NCBI RefSeq assembly: GCF_019375475.1
Contig: NZ_JAHXGQ010000003.1
Span: 310,001-374,000 of the forward strand
Direction of reading: 5' to 3'
From: Saccharothrix obliqua
Lineage (GTDB): Bacteria; Actinomycetota; Actinomycetes; Mycobacteriales; Pseudonocardiaceae
Length of the DNA: 64,000 bases
Positions 25,467 to 33,462 of this stretch are shown one piece after another. Within the stretch, counting starts at the first letter, position 1. Each line of letters starts with the position of its first letter. Position numbers and translations under genes: made by a program. Below the pieces are notes generated by a model, which had not been told where the DNA came from, did no database searches, and worked only from the letters and a program-made list of their open reading frames with translations.

Positions 25467-26387
25467 ATGGACACCGCGAGGACGGACACGTTCGCCGGTG
25501 CGCTGCGGGCCGCCATCGCGGAGCGCGGGCTCGGGTTGGAACGCATCCGCGAGCACCTCGCGCAGCACGGGGTGCGGGTCAGCCTGGCGACGTTGAGCTA
25601 CTGGCAGTCCGGGCGCAGCCGCCCGGAACGCCGCTCGTCGCTGGCCGCGATCGGCCACCTGGAGGAGATCCTCGCGCTGCCGGACGGCTACCTGGCGAGC
25701 CTGCTCGGCCCGCCGCGCCCGCGTGGCCGGTGGCTCAAGCGCGTGCCCGAGCAGCCGCCGCCCGCGGGTCCCGAGTGGTCCGAACCGGACCAGGCCGCCT
25801 GGGCGCTGCGGCAGGCCGACACCGGCCGCGACCACCCGCTGACCAGGCTCAGCCAGCACGACCTCGTCACCATCGGGCCGGACCGGGGTGAGCGGACCGT
25901 GCGGTCGCGGCACGTGCTGCGGGCCGAGGCGGACGGCGCGGACCGCTGGGTGGTGGTCGTGCGGGTGGACGAGCCGGGCCGCGCGCTGCCGCTGCTGCGC
26001 CCGCTGCGGCACTGCGCGGTGGGTCGCCTGGTCAGCCGGCCGGGCACCGGGTTGGTGGTGGCGGAGTTGTTGTTCGACCGCGCGTTGCGTCGCGGCGACA
26101 GCATCGTGGTCGAGCACGAACTGGTGCACCGACCGCCCTACCCGCCCGCGACGGACTGCGGCCGGACGTTCCGGGTGCCGGTCCGGGAATACGTGCTGGA
26201 GGTCGCGTTCGACCCGTTGGCGCGCCCCGTGGAGTGCGAGCTTTACCGGACGCCCGCCGGCGGTCACCCGGACGTGCGGCCGGCGGAAGTCGACACCGGC
26301 GGCGCGCTGCTGGGTGTGGCGCTCGATTTCGGGCCGGGCGATTACGGATTCCGCTGGAAATGGCCTAACGCGCACCGGCTGGGTTAG
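25467..26387 (+). CDS. XRE-type helix-turn-helix regulator
   Basis: A 306-residue protein. About residues 10-60 form a lambda-repressor-like helix-turn-helix (LGLERIREHLAQHGVRVSLA, then TLSYWQSGRSRPERR). The larger C-terminal part is not recognised and might sense a ligand. GAGGGGGA precedes the ATG. It lies 77 bp after the nitroreductase gene on the same strand, and its 3' end overlaps the convergent MFS gene by 23 bp, so it may regulate the importer/RiPP operon or the exporter (inference from position). Confidence 0.75.
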   Translation: MDTARTDTFAGALRAAIAERGLGLERIREHLAQHGVRVSLATLSYWQSGRSRPERRSSLAAIGHLEEILALPDGYLASLLGPPRPRGRWLKRVPEQPPPAGPEWSEPDQAAWALRQADTGRDHPLTRLSQHDLVTIGPDRGERTVRSRHVLRAEADGADRWVVVVRVDEPGRALPLLRPLRHCAVGRLVSRPGTGLVVAELLFDRALRRGDSIVVEHELVHRPPYPPATDCGRTFRVPVREYVLEVAFDPLARPVECELYRTPAGGHPDVRPAEVDTGGALLGVALDFGPGDYGFRWKWPNAHRLG

Positions 26388-27597
26388 CGGCGCGGCGCAA
26401 CGTCGGCGTCGCCCAGGCGAGCGCGACACCGACGAGGAGCACGGCGACCCCGGCGGCCAGCCCGGCACGCGGGCCACCGGCGAGTGCGGCGGCGCCCGCC
26501 AGCGCCGCGCCCGCGGGTTGGCCCAGTCCCCACGACACCATGCGGGCCGTGGTGTTGACGCGCGACTGGAGCCCCGGCGGGCAGACCTGCTGGCGGTAGG
26601 TGATCGAGTTCAGGACGACGGTCGAGTGCGCCGCGCCCCAGGCGACCGCGACCGCGCACGCCGCCACCCAGTGCGTGGTGACCAGCGTGGAAGCACCGCA
26701 CAGCAAGGAGATCGGCAACGCGCCCAGCGCCACCCGCGCGCCACCCCACCGCTCGGTCAGCCGGGGCAGCACCTTCGCCGCGACCAGCGCGCCCACGCCC
26801 CAGCAGCTGAACAGCACGGCCAGCCGCGCGTCACCGGACGGTGCGACACCCAGCACCCGGTCCGCCCACGGGACCAGCATCGCCACCCACGCGCCGGCCG
26901 CCGCCGAGTGCGTCGCGCCGACCAGCGTCAGGGTGCGCACTATTCCGTGGCCCCACAGGAAGCGGAGTCCCGAGCCGATGTCGCCGAGGAGTGTCGTGGC
27001 GTCCTCGCGCGGCGTGGACAGCGCGCCGCGGATGGCGTTGATCAGCATCGCCGAGCCCGTGGCGGTGAGGACGTTGACCGCGAGCAGCCCGGCGGGGGCG
27101 ACCGACGCCACCACCAGGCCGGCCAACCCCGGCACGACGAGTTCCGCGGCCGTCGTCCGGCCGAACAGCCGCGCGTAGGCCGCGGTGATGTTCTCCTTGC
27201 CCACCAACGAGGGCAGGGCCCCGAAGTTGGCCGCGTCGAAGAACACGAACGCGGTCTGCGCGAGGAACGCGACGGCCACCACGTGCGGCGCCGTGAGGGC
27301 GTCCAGCCACCAGGCGACCGGCACGCTCACCATGCCCGCCGCAACCACCAGATCGGCCCCCACCATGAGCCGCCGCCGATCCACCCGATCCGCCACCGCG
27401 CCCGCCAGGAGGCCGAACACGAGGTAGGGCAAGGCTTCCGCCATCGCGACGGCCGATGTCCAGCCGGCGGACCCGGTGAGGCGGTAGACCAGCACGGGCA
27501 GCGCCACGACGGCGACGAGGCTGCCCGTGACGGACAGCAGGCGTGCGGTGAGGTAGCGGCTGAAGTCGCGCGCGGGCACGTCCAGGGCAGCGGTCAC
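26365..27597 (-). CDS. MFS exporter, EntS-like (MFS_3)
   Basis: A 410-residue polytopic transporter with twelve likely membrane segments and the MFS loop motif GAVADRVDRRRLMVGADL between segments 2 and 3. Its features resemble the EntS-type MFS_3 group, which includes exporters of enterobactin and drugs. The start is a GTG. A near-perfect 17-bp palindrome 12 bp upstream (27610-27626) is probably its operator. Its position beside the importer/RiPP operon makes it a candidate exporter of that product, but it could equally be an unrelated drug pump. Confidence 0.82.
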   Translation of the reverse strand: MTAALDVPARDFSRYLTARLLSVTGSLVAVVALPVLVYRLTGSAGWTSAVAMAEALPYLVFGLLAGAVADRVDRRRLMVGADLVVAAGMVSVPVAWWLDALTAPHVVAVAFLAQTAFVFFDAANFGALPSLVGKENITAAYARLFGRTTAAELVVPGLAGLVVASVAPAGLLAVNVLTATGSAMLINAIRGALSTPREDATTLLGDIGSGLRFLWGHGIVRTLTLVGATHSAAAGAWVAMLVPWADRVLGVAPSGDARLAVLFSCWGVGALVAAKVLPRLTERWGGARVALGALPISLLCGASTLVTTHWVAACAVAVAWGAAHSTVVLNSITYRQQVCPPGLQSRVNTTARMVSWGLGQPAGAALAGAAALAGGPRAGLAAGVAVLLVGVALAWATPTLRRAANPAGAR

Positions 27598-27609
27598 CGG
27601 TACATGCTA

Positions 27610-27626
27610 ATGAATACCGTGTTCAT
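27610..27626 (-). promoter_or_regulatory. Palindromic operator upstream of the MFS gene
   Basis: ATGAATAC and GTGTTCAT flank a single C, giving an 8-1-8 palindrome with one mismatch; outer TACATG (27601) and CATGTA (27624) extend the dyad. This shape is typical of TetR- or MarR-family sites. No TetR gene is adjacent. Confidence 0.55.
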
Positions 27627-27887
27627 GTAACAAGCGGCAGTCGTCCCGCTCGCCGCGGCCGTCATCTCTTCGTGGGGCGGGAGGCGGTGGGGCGGTCTCC
27701 GTCGGGAGGCCCGCCACTCAACCGCGGCGAGCTGCCGCACCCACCCCGGCCGCCCAGCCCGCGCGGCTCGACCGCCCAGCCCGGCCGCCCGACTTGACCC
27801 CGCCCTGGCCGCCAGCCGTGCGGCCTGGTTCGCACGGCTTCTCGGCCCGGCACCGCCCGGTCCGGCGGCCGGCGCGCGAGCCGAGCG

Positions 27888-27940
27888 CCACCGATCAGGA
27901 CTTGCCCTTCAACAACTGTTCGAAGGGGACGAACCGCTCG
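27888..27940 (-). pseudogene. Duplicated 3' end of the FMN reductase gene
   Basis: These 53 bases are the reverse complement of 29972-30024 with one mismatch. They encode the last residues of the FMN reductase (ERFVPFEQLLKGKS then stop) on the minus strand, plus nine bases beyond the stop; nothing upstream in that frame resembles the rest of the enzyme. The two copies form an inverted repeat around the monooxygenase pair. The rest of the 765-bp gap (27598-28362) holds GC-rich direct repeats and no gene I can support. Confidence 0.85.
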
Positions 27941-28000
27941 CCGGGGCGCGCGGGTGCGAGGCCGACGGCGGGTGAGGAGCGGGGCGGTTCGGGTTCGCGG

Positions 28001-28160
28001 GCGGTTCGAGAGCGCGGGGCGCGGGCCGCCGGTGCGGGCGGACGGGGGCATCGAGGCGTGCGTGGCCCGAGGCCGCAGGCGGTTCGAGAGCACCGGGCGT
28101 GCGGCGCGAGCCGCCGGTGCGGGCCGAAAGGGCATCGAGGTGTGCGTGCCGCGGGCGAGT
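28001..28160. repeat. Two imperfect direct repeats of about 80 bp
   Basis: Two units, starting with GCGGTTCGAGAG at 28001 and 28079, share GCGGTTCGAGAG, GCCGCCGGTGCGGGC and GGCATCGAGG in the same order. The divergence between units suggests an old duplication. It lies between the reductase remnant and the LLM gene. Confidence 0.5.
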
Positions 28161-28323
28161 CGAGGGCGTCGAACGTGCGGCGCGAGGCGTGGCGAGGCGT
28201 GCGGGTCTGAGCGTGTGACGCGTAGGCAATGACCTGCGGTGTGACCGGCGATACGAGCGCCTGGGGGTGGTGCGGGCCACCCGGTGAGCGCGGAATACCC
28301 GGTGCCGGGGTAGTGTTCCGATG

Positions 28324-28345
28324 AGTAGTTGAACTCACAACTACT
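28324..28345 (+). promoter_or_regulatory. Perfect 8-bp inverted repeat operator
   Basis: AGTAGTTG and CAACTACT separated by 6 bases form a perfect dyad 17 bp upstream of the LLM gene start. Its position suggests a repressor site that controls the two-gene monooxygenase operon; MarR or HxlR families use similar sites. No such regulator gene is next to it. Confidence 0.6.
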
Positions 28346-28362
28346 TGGATCGAGGAGCGGCT

Positions 28363-29442
28363 ATGCAGTTCGGGGTCTTCACCGTCGGCGACGTGACGCC
28401 CGACCCGACCACGGGACGGACGCCGACCGAGGCCGAGCGGATCAAGGCGATGGTTGCCATCGCGCTCAAGGCCGAAGAGGTCGGCCTCGACGTGTTCGCC
28501 ACCGGCGAGCACCACAACCCGCCGTTCGTGCCGTCCTCGCCCACCACGATGCTCGGCTACATCGCGGCGCGGACGGAGCGGCTCATCCTGTCCACCGCGA
28601 CGACGCTGATCACCACGAACGACCCGGTCAAGATCGCCGAGGACTTCGCGATGCTCCAGCACCTGGCGGACGGGCGCGTCGACCTGATCATGGGTCGCGG
28701 CAACACCGGCCCGGTGTACCCGTGGTTCGGCAAGGACATCCGCGACGGCATCGACTTGGCCATCGAGAACTACCACCTGCTGCACCGGTTGTGGCGTGAG
28801 GACGTCGTGGACTGGGAGGGCAAGCACCGCACGCCGTTGCAGTCCTTCACCTCCACGCCGCGCCCGCTGGACGACGTGCCGCCGTTCGTGTGGCACGGCT
28901 CCATCCGCAGCCCGGAAATCGCGGAACAGGCCGCCTACTACGGCGACGGATTCTTCGCGAACAACATTTTCTGGCCCAAGGAGCACTTCATCCGGCTGAT
29001 CAACCTCTACCGGGAGCGCTTCGAGCACTACGGGCACGGCAAGGCGAACCAGGCCATCGTCGGTCTCGGCGGCCAGGTCTTCATGCGCCGCAACTCGCAG
29101 GACGCGGTGCGTGAGTTCCGCCCGTACTTCGACAACGCCCCGGTGTACGGCCACGGCCCGTCGCTGGAGGAGTTCACGTCGCAGACGCCGCTGACCGTCG
29201 GCAGCCCGCAGGAGGTCATCGACCGGACGCTCACCTTCCGCGAGCACTTCGGCGACTACCAGCGCCAGCTGTTCCTGATGGACCACGCGGGCCTGCCGCT
29301 GAAGACCGTGCTGGAGCAGTTGGACCTGCTCGGCGAGATCGTGCCCGTGCTGCGGCGCGAATTCGCGACCGGCCGGCCCGCCGAGGTGCCGGACGCGCCC
29401 ACCCACCAGTCGCTGCTCGCCACCCGGGCGGGTGTCCGATGA
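28363..29442 (+). CDS. LLM class flavin-dependent monooxygenase
   Basis: A 359-residue luciferase-like monooxygenase (MQFGVFTVGDV, DVFATGEHHNPPFVPSSPT, LADGRVDLIMGRGNTGPVYP, QAAYYGDGFFANNIFWP). It belongs to the family often encoded beside an FMN reductase, as here, where the next gene starts in an ATGA overlap. CGAGGAG precedes the chosen ATG; the in-frame TTG at 28345 lies within the palindrome and is less likely. It is probably the oxygenase half of a two-component system. Substrate unknown. Confidence 0.88.
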   Translation: MQFGVFTVGDVTPDPTTGRTPTEAERIKAMVAIALKAEEVGLDVFATGEHHNPPFVPSSPTTMLGYIAARTERLILSTATTLITTNDPVKIAEDFAMLQHLADGRVDLIMGRGNTGPVYPWFGKDIRDGIDLAIENYHLLHRLWREDVVDWEGKHRTPLQSFTSTPRPLDDVPPFVWHGSIRSPEIAEQAAYYGDGFFANNIFWPKEHFIRLINLYRERFEHYGHGKANQAIVGLGGQVFMRRNSQDAVREFRPYFDNAPVYGHGPSLEEFTSQTPLTVGSPQEVIDRTLTFREHFGDYQRQLFLMDHAGLPLKTVLEQLDLLGEIVPVLRREFATGRPAEVPDAPTHQSLLATRAGVR

Positions 29443-30017
29443 CCTCGCTCGCCGTGGTGTCGGCCGGGCTCGGCGAGCCGTCGTCCAGCCACCTGCTGGC
29501 CGACCGGCTCGCCGCCGGGGTCGGCGCGCTGCTGCCGGTCGACGTGCGGACCGCCCACCTGCGGGACGTCGCCCGCGACATCGCCGACAACCTGGTCACC
29601 GGCTTCCCCAGCGCCCGGTTGAAGGCGGTCGTGGACGACGTGGTCGGGGCGGACGGGCTGATCGTCGTCACGCCGACGTTCAACGCGTCCTACAGCGGGC
29701 TGTTCAAGTCCTTCTTCGACGTGCTGGAGCCGGAGTCGCTGGTGGGCAAGCCGGTGCTGATCGGCGCGACCGGCGGCACGGAGCGGCACTCGCTGGTGCT
29801 GGACTACGCGCTGCGCCCGCTGTTCGCGTACATGAAGGCGGCCGTCGTGCCGACCGGCGTGTACGCGGCGTCGGTGGACTGGGGCTCGCCGCAGGGCCTG
29901 GCGGACCGGGTCGACCGAGCGGCGGCGGAACTGGCCGCCGCGATGGAGGGCAAGCCGGCGACCAAGCCGGTCGAGCGGTTCGTCCCCTTCGAACAGTTGT
30001 TGAAGGGCAGGTCCTGA
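29439..30017 (+). CDS. NADPH-dependent FMN reductase, partner of the LLM enzyme
   Basis: A 192-residue flavodoxin-like reductase (SAGLGEPSSSHLLADRL as phosphate loop, DGLIVVTPTFNASYSGLFKSF, VLIGATGGTERHS). Its ATG overlaps the monooxygenase stop, so the two are translationally coupled. It should supply reduced flavin to the LLM enzyme. Its last 46 bp and nine bases past the stop are duplicated in inverted orientation at 27888. Confidence 0.88.
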   Translation: MTSLAVVSAGLGEPSSSHLLADRLAAGVGALLPVDVRTAHLRDVARDIADNLVTGFPSARLKAVVDDVVGADGLIVVTPTFNASYSGLFKSFFDVLEPESLVGKPVLIGATGGTERHSLVLDYALRPLFAYMKAAVVPTGVYAASVDWGSPQGLADRVDRAAAELAAAMEGKPATKPVERFVPFEQLLKGRS

Positions 30018-30057
30018 TCGGTGGTCGGCCACGCGGTGATCCGCATAGGGTCGACCC

Positions 30058-30777
30058 ATGACCGCCTCGGCACTGGACCTCGCCACCCGCAACTCCGCCG
30101 TCCTGCTGGAGATCCTGGCCCGCACCCGGCCCGGTGGGGTCCTGGTGCGGCGGCCCGGGTTCAGGGCCTTGGACGGCCCTCGCCTGTTGCGCGTGCTGCT
30201 CCAAACGCCCGACCCGGCCGCGGAGGACATGGCTGAACTCGGCCGCCTCGTGGCACGAGCACGGGCGCGGGTCACGGTGGAGGACCCGTATTCCGTGGTG
30301 GACCTCGAGGAGTGGGGCCTGGTGCCCGACCGCCTGCCGGTGATGTACCGGCCGCCCGCACCGGTGCGTGCCGCGGCCGGACCGGCGGCGGTGCGGGTGC
30401 GCACCGCCGAACGGCTCGCCGACGTGGAACGTGTTGTCGTGGAAGGCTTCCCGCTACCCGGCTTCACGACCGGCGAGGCGATCGCACCGGCACTGCTGGA
30501 GCACTCCCGGGTCACGCCCTACCTGGTGGAGCGCGACGGCGTGGCGGCGGGCGCGTGCCTGTCCGTCGTGGCCGAGGGCGTGGGCGGCGTGTACTGGGTC
30601 ACGACCCTGCCCGAGCACCGCTCGCGCGGTGTCGGGAAGGCCCTGATGCGTGCGGTCCTCGCCGACTCGGACGTGCCGTACACGCTCACCGCCACCGAAG
30701 CCGGCCGCCCGCTGTACGACGCGTTCGGCTTCACGCCGGTGGCGACGGCCACGTGGTGGACGAAGCCACTGGCATGA
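30058..30777 (+). CDS. GNAT family N-acetyltransferase
   Basis: A 239-residue protein with a C-terminal GNAT domain: GVYWVTTLPEHRSRGVGKALM contains the acetyl-CoA-binding R-x-x-G-V-G-K loop, and YDAFGFTPV is the usual final strand. The N-terminal 100 residues are not recognised. Its 3' end overlaps the convergent thiopeptide gene by 47 bp. Substrate unknown; it could be part of the thiopeptide locus only by proximity. Confidence 0.85.
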   Translation: MTASALDLATRNSAVLLEILARTRPGGVLVRRPGFRALDGPRLLRVLLQTPDPAAEDMAELGRLVARARARVTVEDPYSVVDLEEWGLVPDRLPVMYRPPAPVRAAAGPAAVRVRTAERLADVERVVVEGFPLPGFTTGEAIAPALLEHSRVTPYLVERDGVAAGACLSVVAEGVGGVYWVTTLPEHRSRGVGKALMRAVLADSDVPYTLTATEAGRPLYDAFGFTPVATATWWTKPLA

Positions 30778-32344
30778 GGTAGACCAGCAGGTCGTCCACA
30801 CCGTCCAGGCACAGCAGGTCGTGCGCGAGGTCGTCGTAGAAACCGCCGACCATGCCCAGCGCGAGACCGTTGTCCTGCGCGACGAGGGCCAGGTTCTGCG
30901 CCAAGTGCCCGGCCTCGGTCATGGCCAGCCGCAGCGCGCGCAAACCGTACGTGGCGCGCAGCGAACCGACCCGCGCGTAGGGGGCCACCAGCGCGGGCGT
31001 GGTGTCCAGGTCCACCATGCCGTTCTCGTTGGAACCGAACCACATCGAGGCCGTATTCATGTCCGAAGTGGACGGAGCAGGCGCGACGAGGGCCAGGTTC
31101 CGCGCGTCTTCGTCCACGTCGTACACACCCGGCGGCAGGCCGTCCACGCGCCACGCCACCACGCGCAGGCGCGCCGAGTGCTGTGCGCCCGCACTCGGGT
31201 ACGGCCGGCGGTCGTCCGGCAACGCGCCCTGCGCGGTCCACAGGAGGGTCGCCAGCCGCTCGGCGTCCAGCGGACCGCTGAGCTGCGCACCCCGCGCGGT
31301 GAACCGGCCGGCGAGCGCGTCGGTCAGCGTGCCCGGCCGCGGCCGGGGCGCGGGCAGGTCGACGGTCGGCCACCACGGAGCCGCCGGAGCGGGCACGGCG
31401 TCCTTGCGCGGGAACTGCTCGGTCACGCCCGGCAGGAACCGGCTGGCCTCCAGGTACCGGCGGTCCGGCGCGGACGGCCCGTCGTCGTGGAACGGGGCGA
31501 CGCCCGCCGGCGCCGCCGCGGCGGCCGCGGTCAGCCAGCACAACGTGCGCTCCTGCTCGGAGCCGATGCCGAGCCGGTTGAGCAGCATGTGCAGCTGCGA
31601 GGACCACACCCACCGCGGCACTTCCGGGTCCACCTGCGCCATCCAGTGCGCCACGACCCCGGTGGGCGCGTCGTCCAGCCGGTCCCACCGGGCGGCCAGC
31701 TCGACGCCACGCGCGGCGTGCAGGCGGCGGGCGGCGAAGTGCGTGCCGAGGCCCGGCGGCGTGGTCGGCTCGGCCGCCTGCCGCCAGCCCGCGCCCATGC
31801 CGCGCAACCACGCCGCCGCCGCCACCCGGCCCATGCCCAGCCCGGACGCCGTGGCCATCACCAGCTCCACGGCGGCGCTGACCTTCGCGGCGGGTGACCG
31901 CACGCTGCGCAGCACGGCGACCGCGACGTCCGTGCTGCGGCAGAACACCTCCTCCGCCGCGGCCATCGCGTCCTCACCGCCGTACCGCCGCACCTCGGGC
32001 ACGTACGGGACCTCACGCACGTCGCCGTGCGGCAGCCACTCGCGGTCCGCACCCGCCGTCAAGCCCGCGAAGTACGCGTCGGGATCGGGTTCGACCACCG
32101 CGAAGTCCGCGTCGCGGATCGCGTCGCACAGGCTCCGGCGCAGGTCCTCGGCGGTCTCCGGGGACGCGTCGCGCACACGCACCCGCAAGTGCGGCCCGGT
32201 GCTCCAGTAGCGGACGAAGAACCAGTCGCCTATCCGCCCGTCGGCCCGGTGGTCGTCCATCAGCGGGCCGAGGGTGTGCGCGATGAACGTGTCGACGTCC
32301 TCCACCGACCACGAGACGCGCGCGTGCAGGCTGTGCCAGGTCAT
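30731..32344 (-). CDS. LazF-like fusion: SpaB_C eliminase domain plus nitroreductase-fold dehydrogenase
   Basis: A 537-residue fusion. Residues 1-290 are a thiopeptide-type SpaB_C/LanB C-terminal domain (WHSLHARVSWSVEDVDTFI, WFFVRYWSTGPHLRVRVRD), which in split-LanB systems removes glutamate from glutamylated Ser to give dehydroalanine. Residues 330-537 are a SagB-type nitroreductase domain (YPSAGAQHSARLRVV, AMTEAGHLAQNLALVAQDNGLALGMVGGFYDD) for azoline oxidation. The same two-domain order is known for LazF of lactazole biosynthesis. It is the last gene of the cluster and its start overlaps the upstream stop (ATGA). Confidence 0.85.
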   Translation of the reverse strand: MTWHSLHARVSWSVEDVDTFIAHTLGPLMDDHRADGRIGDWFFVRYWSTGPHLRVRVRDASPETAEDLRRSLCDAIRDADFAVVEPDPDAYFAGLTAGADREWLPHGDVREVPYVPEVRRYGGEDAMAAAEEVFCRSTDVAVAVLRSVRSPAAKVSAAVELVMATASGLGMGRVAAAAWLRGMGAGWRQAAEPTTPPGLGTHFAARRLHAARGVELAARWDRLDDAPTGVVAHWMAQVDPEVPRWVWSSQLHMLLNRLGIGSEQERTLCWLTAAAAAAPAGVAPFHDDGPSAPDRRYLEASRFLPGVTEQFPRKDAVPAPAAPWWPTVDLPAPRPRPGTLTDALAGRFTARGAQLSGPLDAERLATLLWTAQGALPDDRRPYPSAGAQHSARLRVVAWRVDGLPPGVYDVDEDARNLALVAPAPSTSDMNTASMWFGSNENGMVDLDTTPALVAPYARVGSLRATYGLRALRLAMTEAGHLAQNLALVAQDNGLALGMVGGFYDDLAHDLLCLDGVDDLLVYLMPVASSTTWPSPPA

Positions 32345-33462
32345 GGGTTCTCCGGTGCGGGCAGCGGGGTGAGGTCGTAGGTGAAACCCGCGCCGCGTGG
32401 TCGGCCGGCGGCGAGCAGGTAGAGGACCTGGTGCGACGCGGGCGCGCGCACCGCGGCCTCCAGCACGCGGTCGTGGATGCTGCGTGCCGGGCGGCAGAAC
32501 ATGCCCGACCGCGCGGCGGCGTCGCACGCGTGCTGCGCCATCGCGCCGGCCGCGCGGAGCAACGCGTGGTACCCGCCCGGCCCGTCCGCCGCCACCGCCT
32601 CGGCGGCGCTGCCCGTGGTGACCAGGGCCAGGTTCATCGCCGCCACGTCGATGGTCTGCGGTGTGTGCCCGAACGCCTCCCGGACCTGGAGCAGCGCCGG
32701 TCCCGGCGCGACCGGCCGCAGGTCCAGGTCGTACCAGCCGTCCGCCAGCCCGACCACGTTCCGCACCGCCAACCGGTGCCGCAGGTCGGTCCTGGTCGGC
32801 GAGCCCGGCGGCGGCGAGGTGACCGCCCGGACGAACGCGTGCAGCGCCGCCTCGGGCAGCGGCCGGGGATCGGCCGAGATGCCGCGCGGGCCGAAGCCCG
32901 AGCCGCGTGGCGGCAGCGGTGGCACCGGGTCGCCCGTCTCGCGGTGGCTGCGCACCACCACGGTGAGGTCTTCGGCGTGCGCACGCAGCCCCAGCCGGGC
33001 GGCGTGCTCCACGAGCGCGGCGGCGACGTGGCCGACCTCCAGCTCGGTCAGCACGTCGCCGAACTCGTGGTAGGCGGGCGAGAGCCGGTCGCGGCGGCGC
33101 ACCAGGTCCAGCCGCACCTCGTCGGCCACGGCGGGCGCGGCGACGCCGACCAGGGCCCGGCGCGCGGGGTCCAGCCGCAGCCGCGCCGGACCCGCGACCA
33201 GCTCCACGTCCACGGTGAACGCGGCGCGGGCCGACGGGTAGCCCCGGTGGTCGTTGTACTGGTTCCACGGTTCCCAGCGCAGCGGCGTGGCGACGTCGGT
33301 CAGCAGGTGCGCCACGGCCGCGCCGAACGGCCCCTGGGCGGCCAGGTCGCGCAACGGGACCCGGTGACCCGGCGTCGCCGTGAACGGCGGCGGCTCGCCC
33401 ACCTCGACGAAGCGGCCGGGACCGTGGGTGTACGCCGTGGCCAGCGCGTCGGCGGCGGTCAC
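32341..33462 (-). CDS. Additional nitroreductase-fold (SagB/McbC-like) protein
   Basis: A 373-residue protein with two related halves of nitroreductase type (NQYNDHRGYPSARAAFTVDV, SPAYHEFGDVLTELEVGHVA, then TIDVAAMNLALVTTGSAAEA). The YPSAR segment resembles the YPSAG of SagB dehydrogenases, but FMN-binding residues are not clearly complete, so it may be a degenerate or structural partner. Start (GTGA) and stop (ATGA) overlap the neighbouring genes. The lactazole cluster has no counterpart at this position, so a tailoring or second oxidation step is possible. Confidence 0.7.
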   Translation of the reverse strand: MTAADALATAYTHGPGRFVEVGEPPPFTATPGHRVPLRDLAAQGPFGAAVAHLLTDVATPLRWEPWNQYNDHRGYPSARAAFTVDVELVAGPARLRLDPARRALVGVAAPAVADEVRLDLVRRRDRLSPAYHEFGDVLTELEVGHVAAALVEHAARLGLRAHAEDLTVVVRSHRETGDPVPPLPPRGSGFGPRGISADPRPLPEAALHAFVRAVTSPPPGSPTRTDLRHRLAVRNVVGLADGWYDLDLRPVAPGPALLQVREAFGHTPQTIDVAAMNLALVTTGSAAEAVAADGPGGYHALLRAAGAMAQHACDAAARSGMFCRPARSIHDRVLEAAVRAPASHQVLYLLAAGRPRGAGFTYDLTPLPAPENP

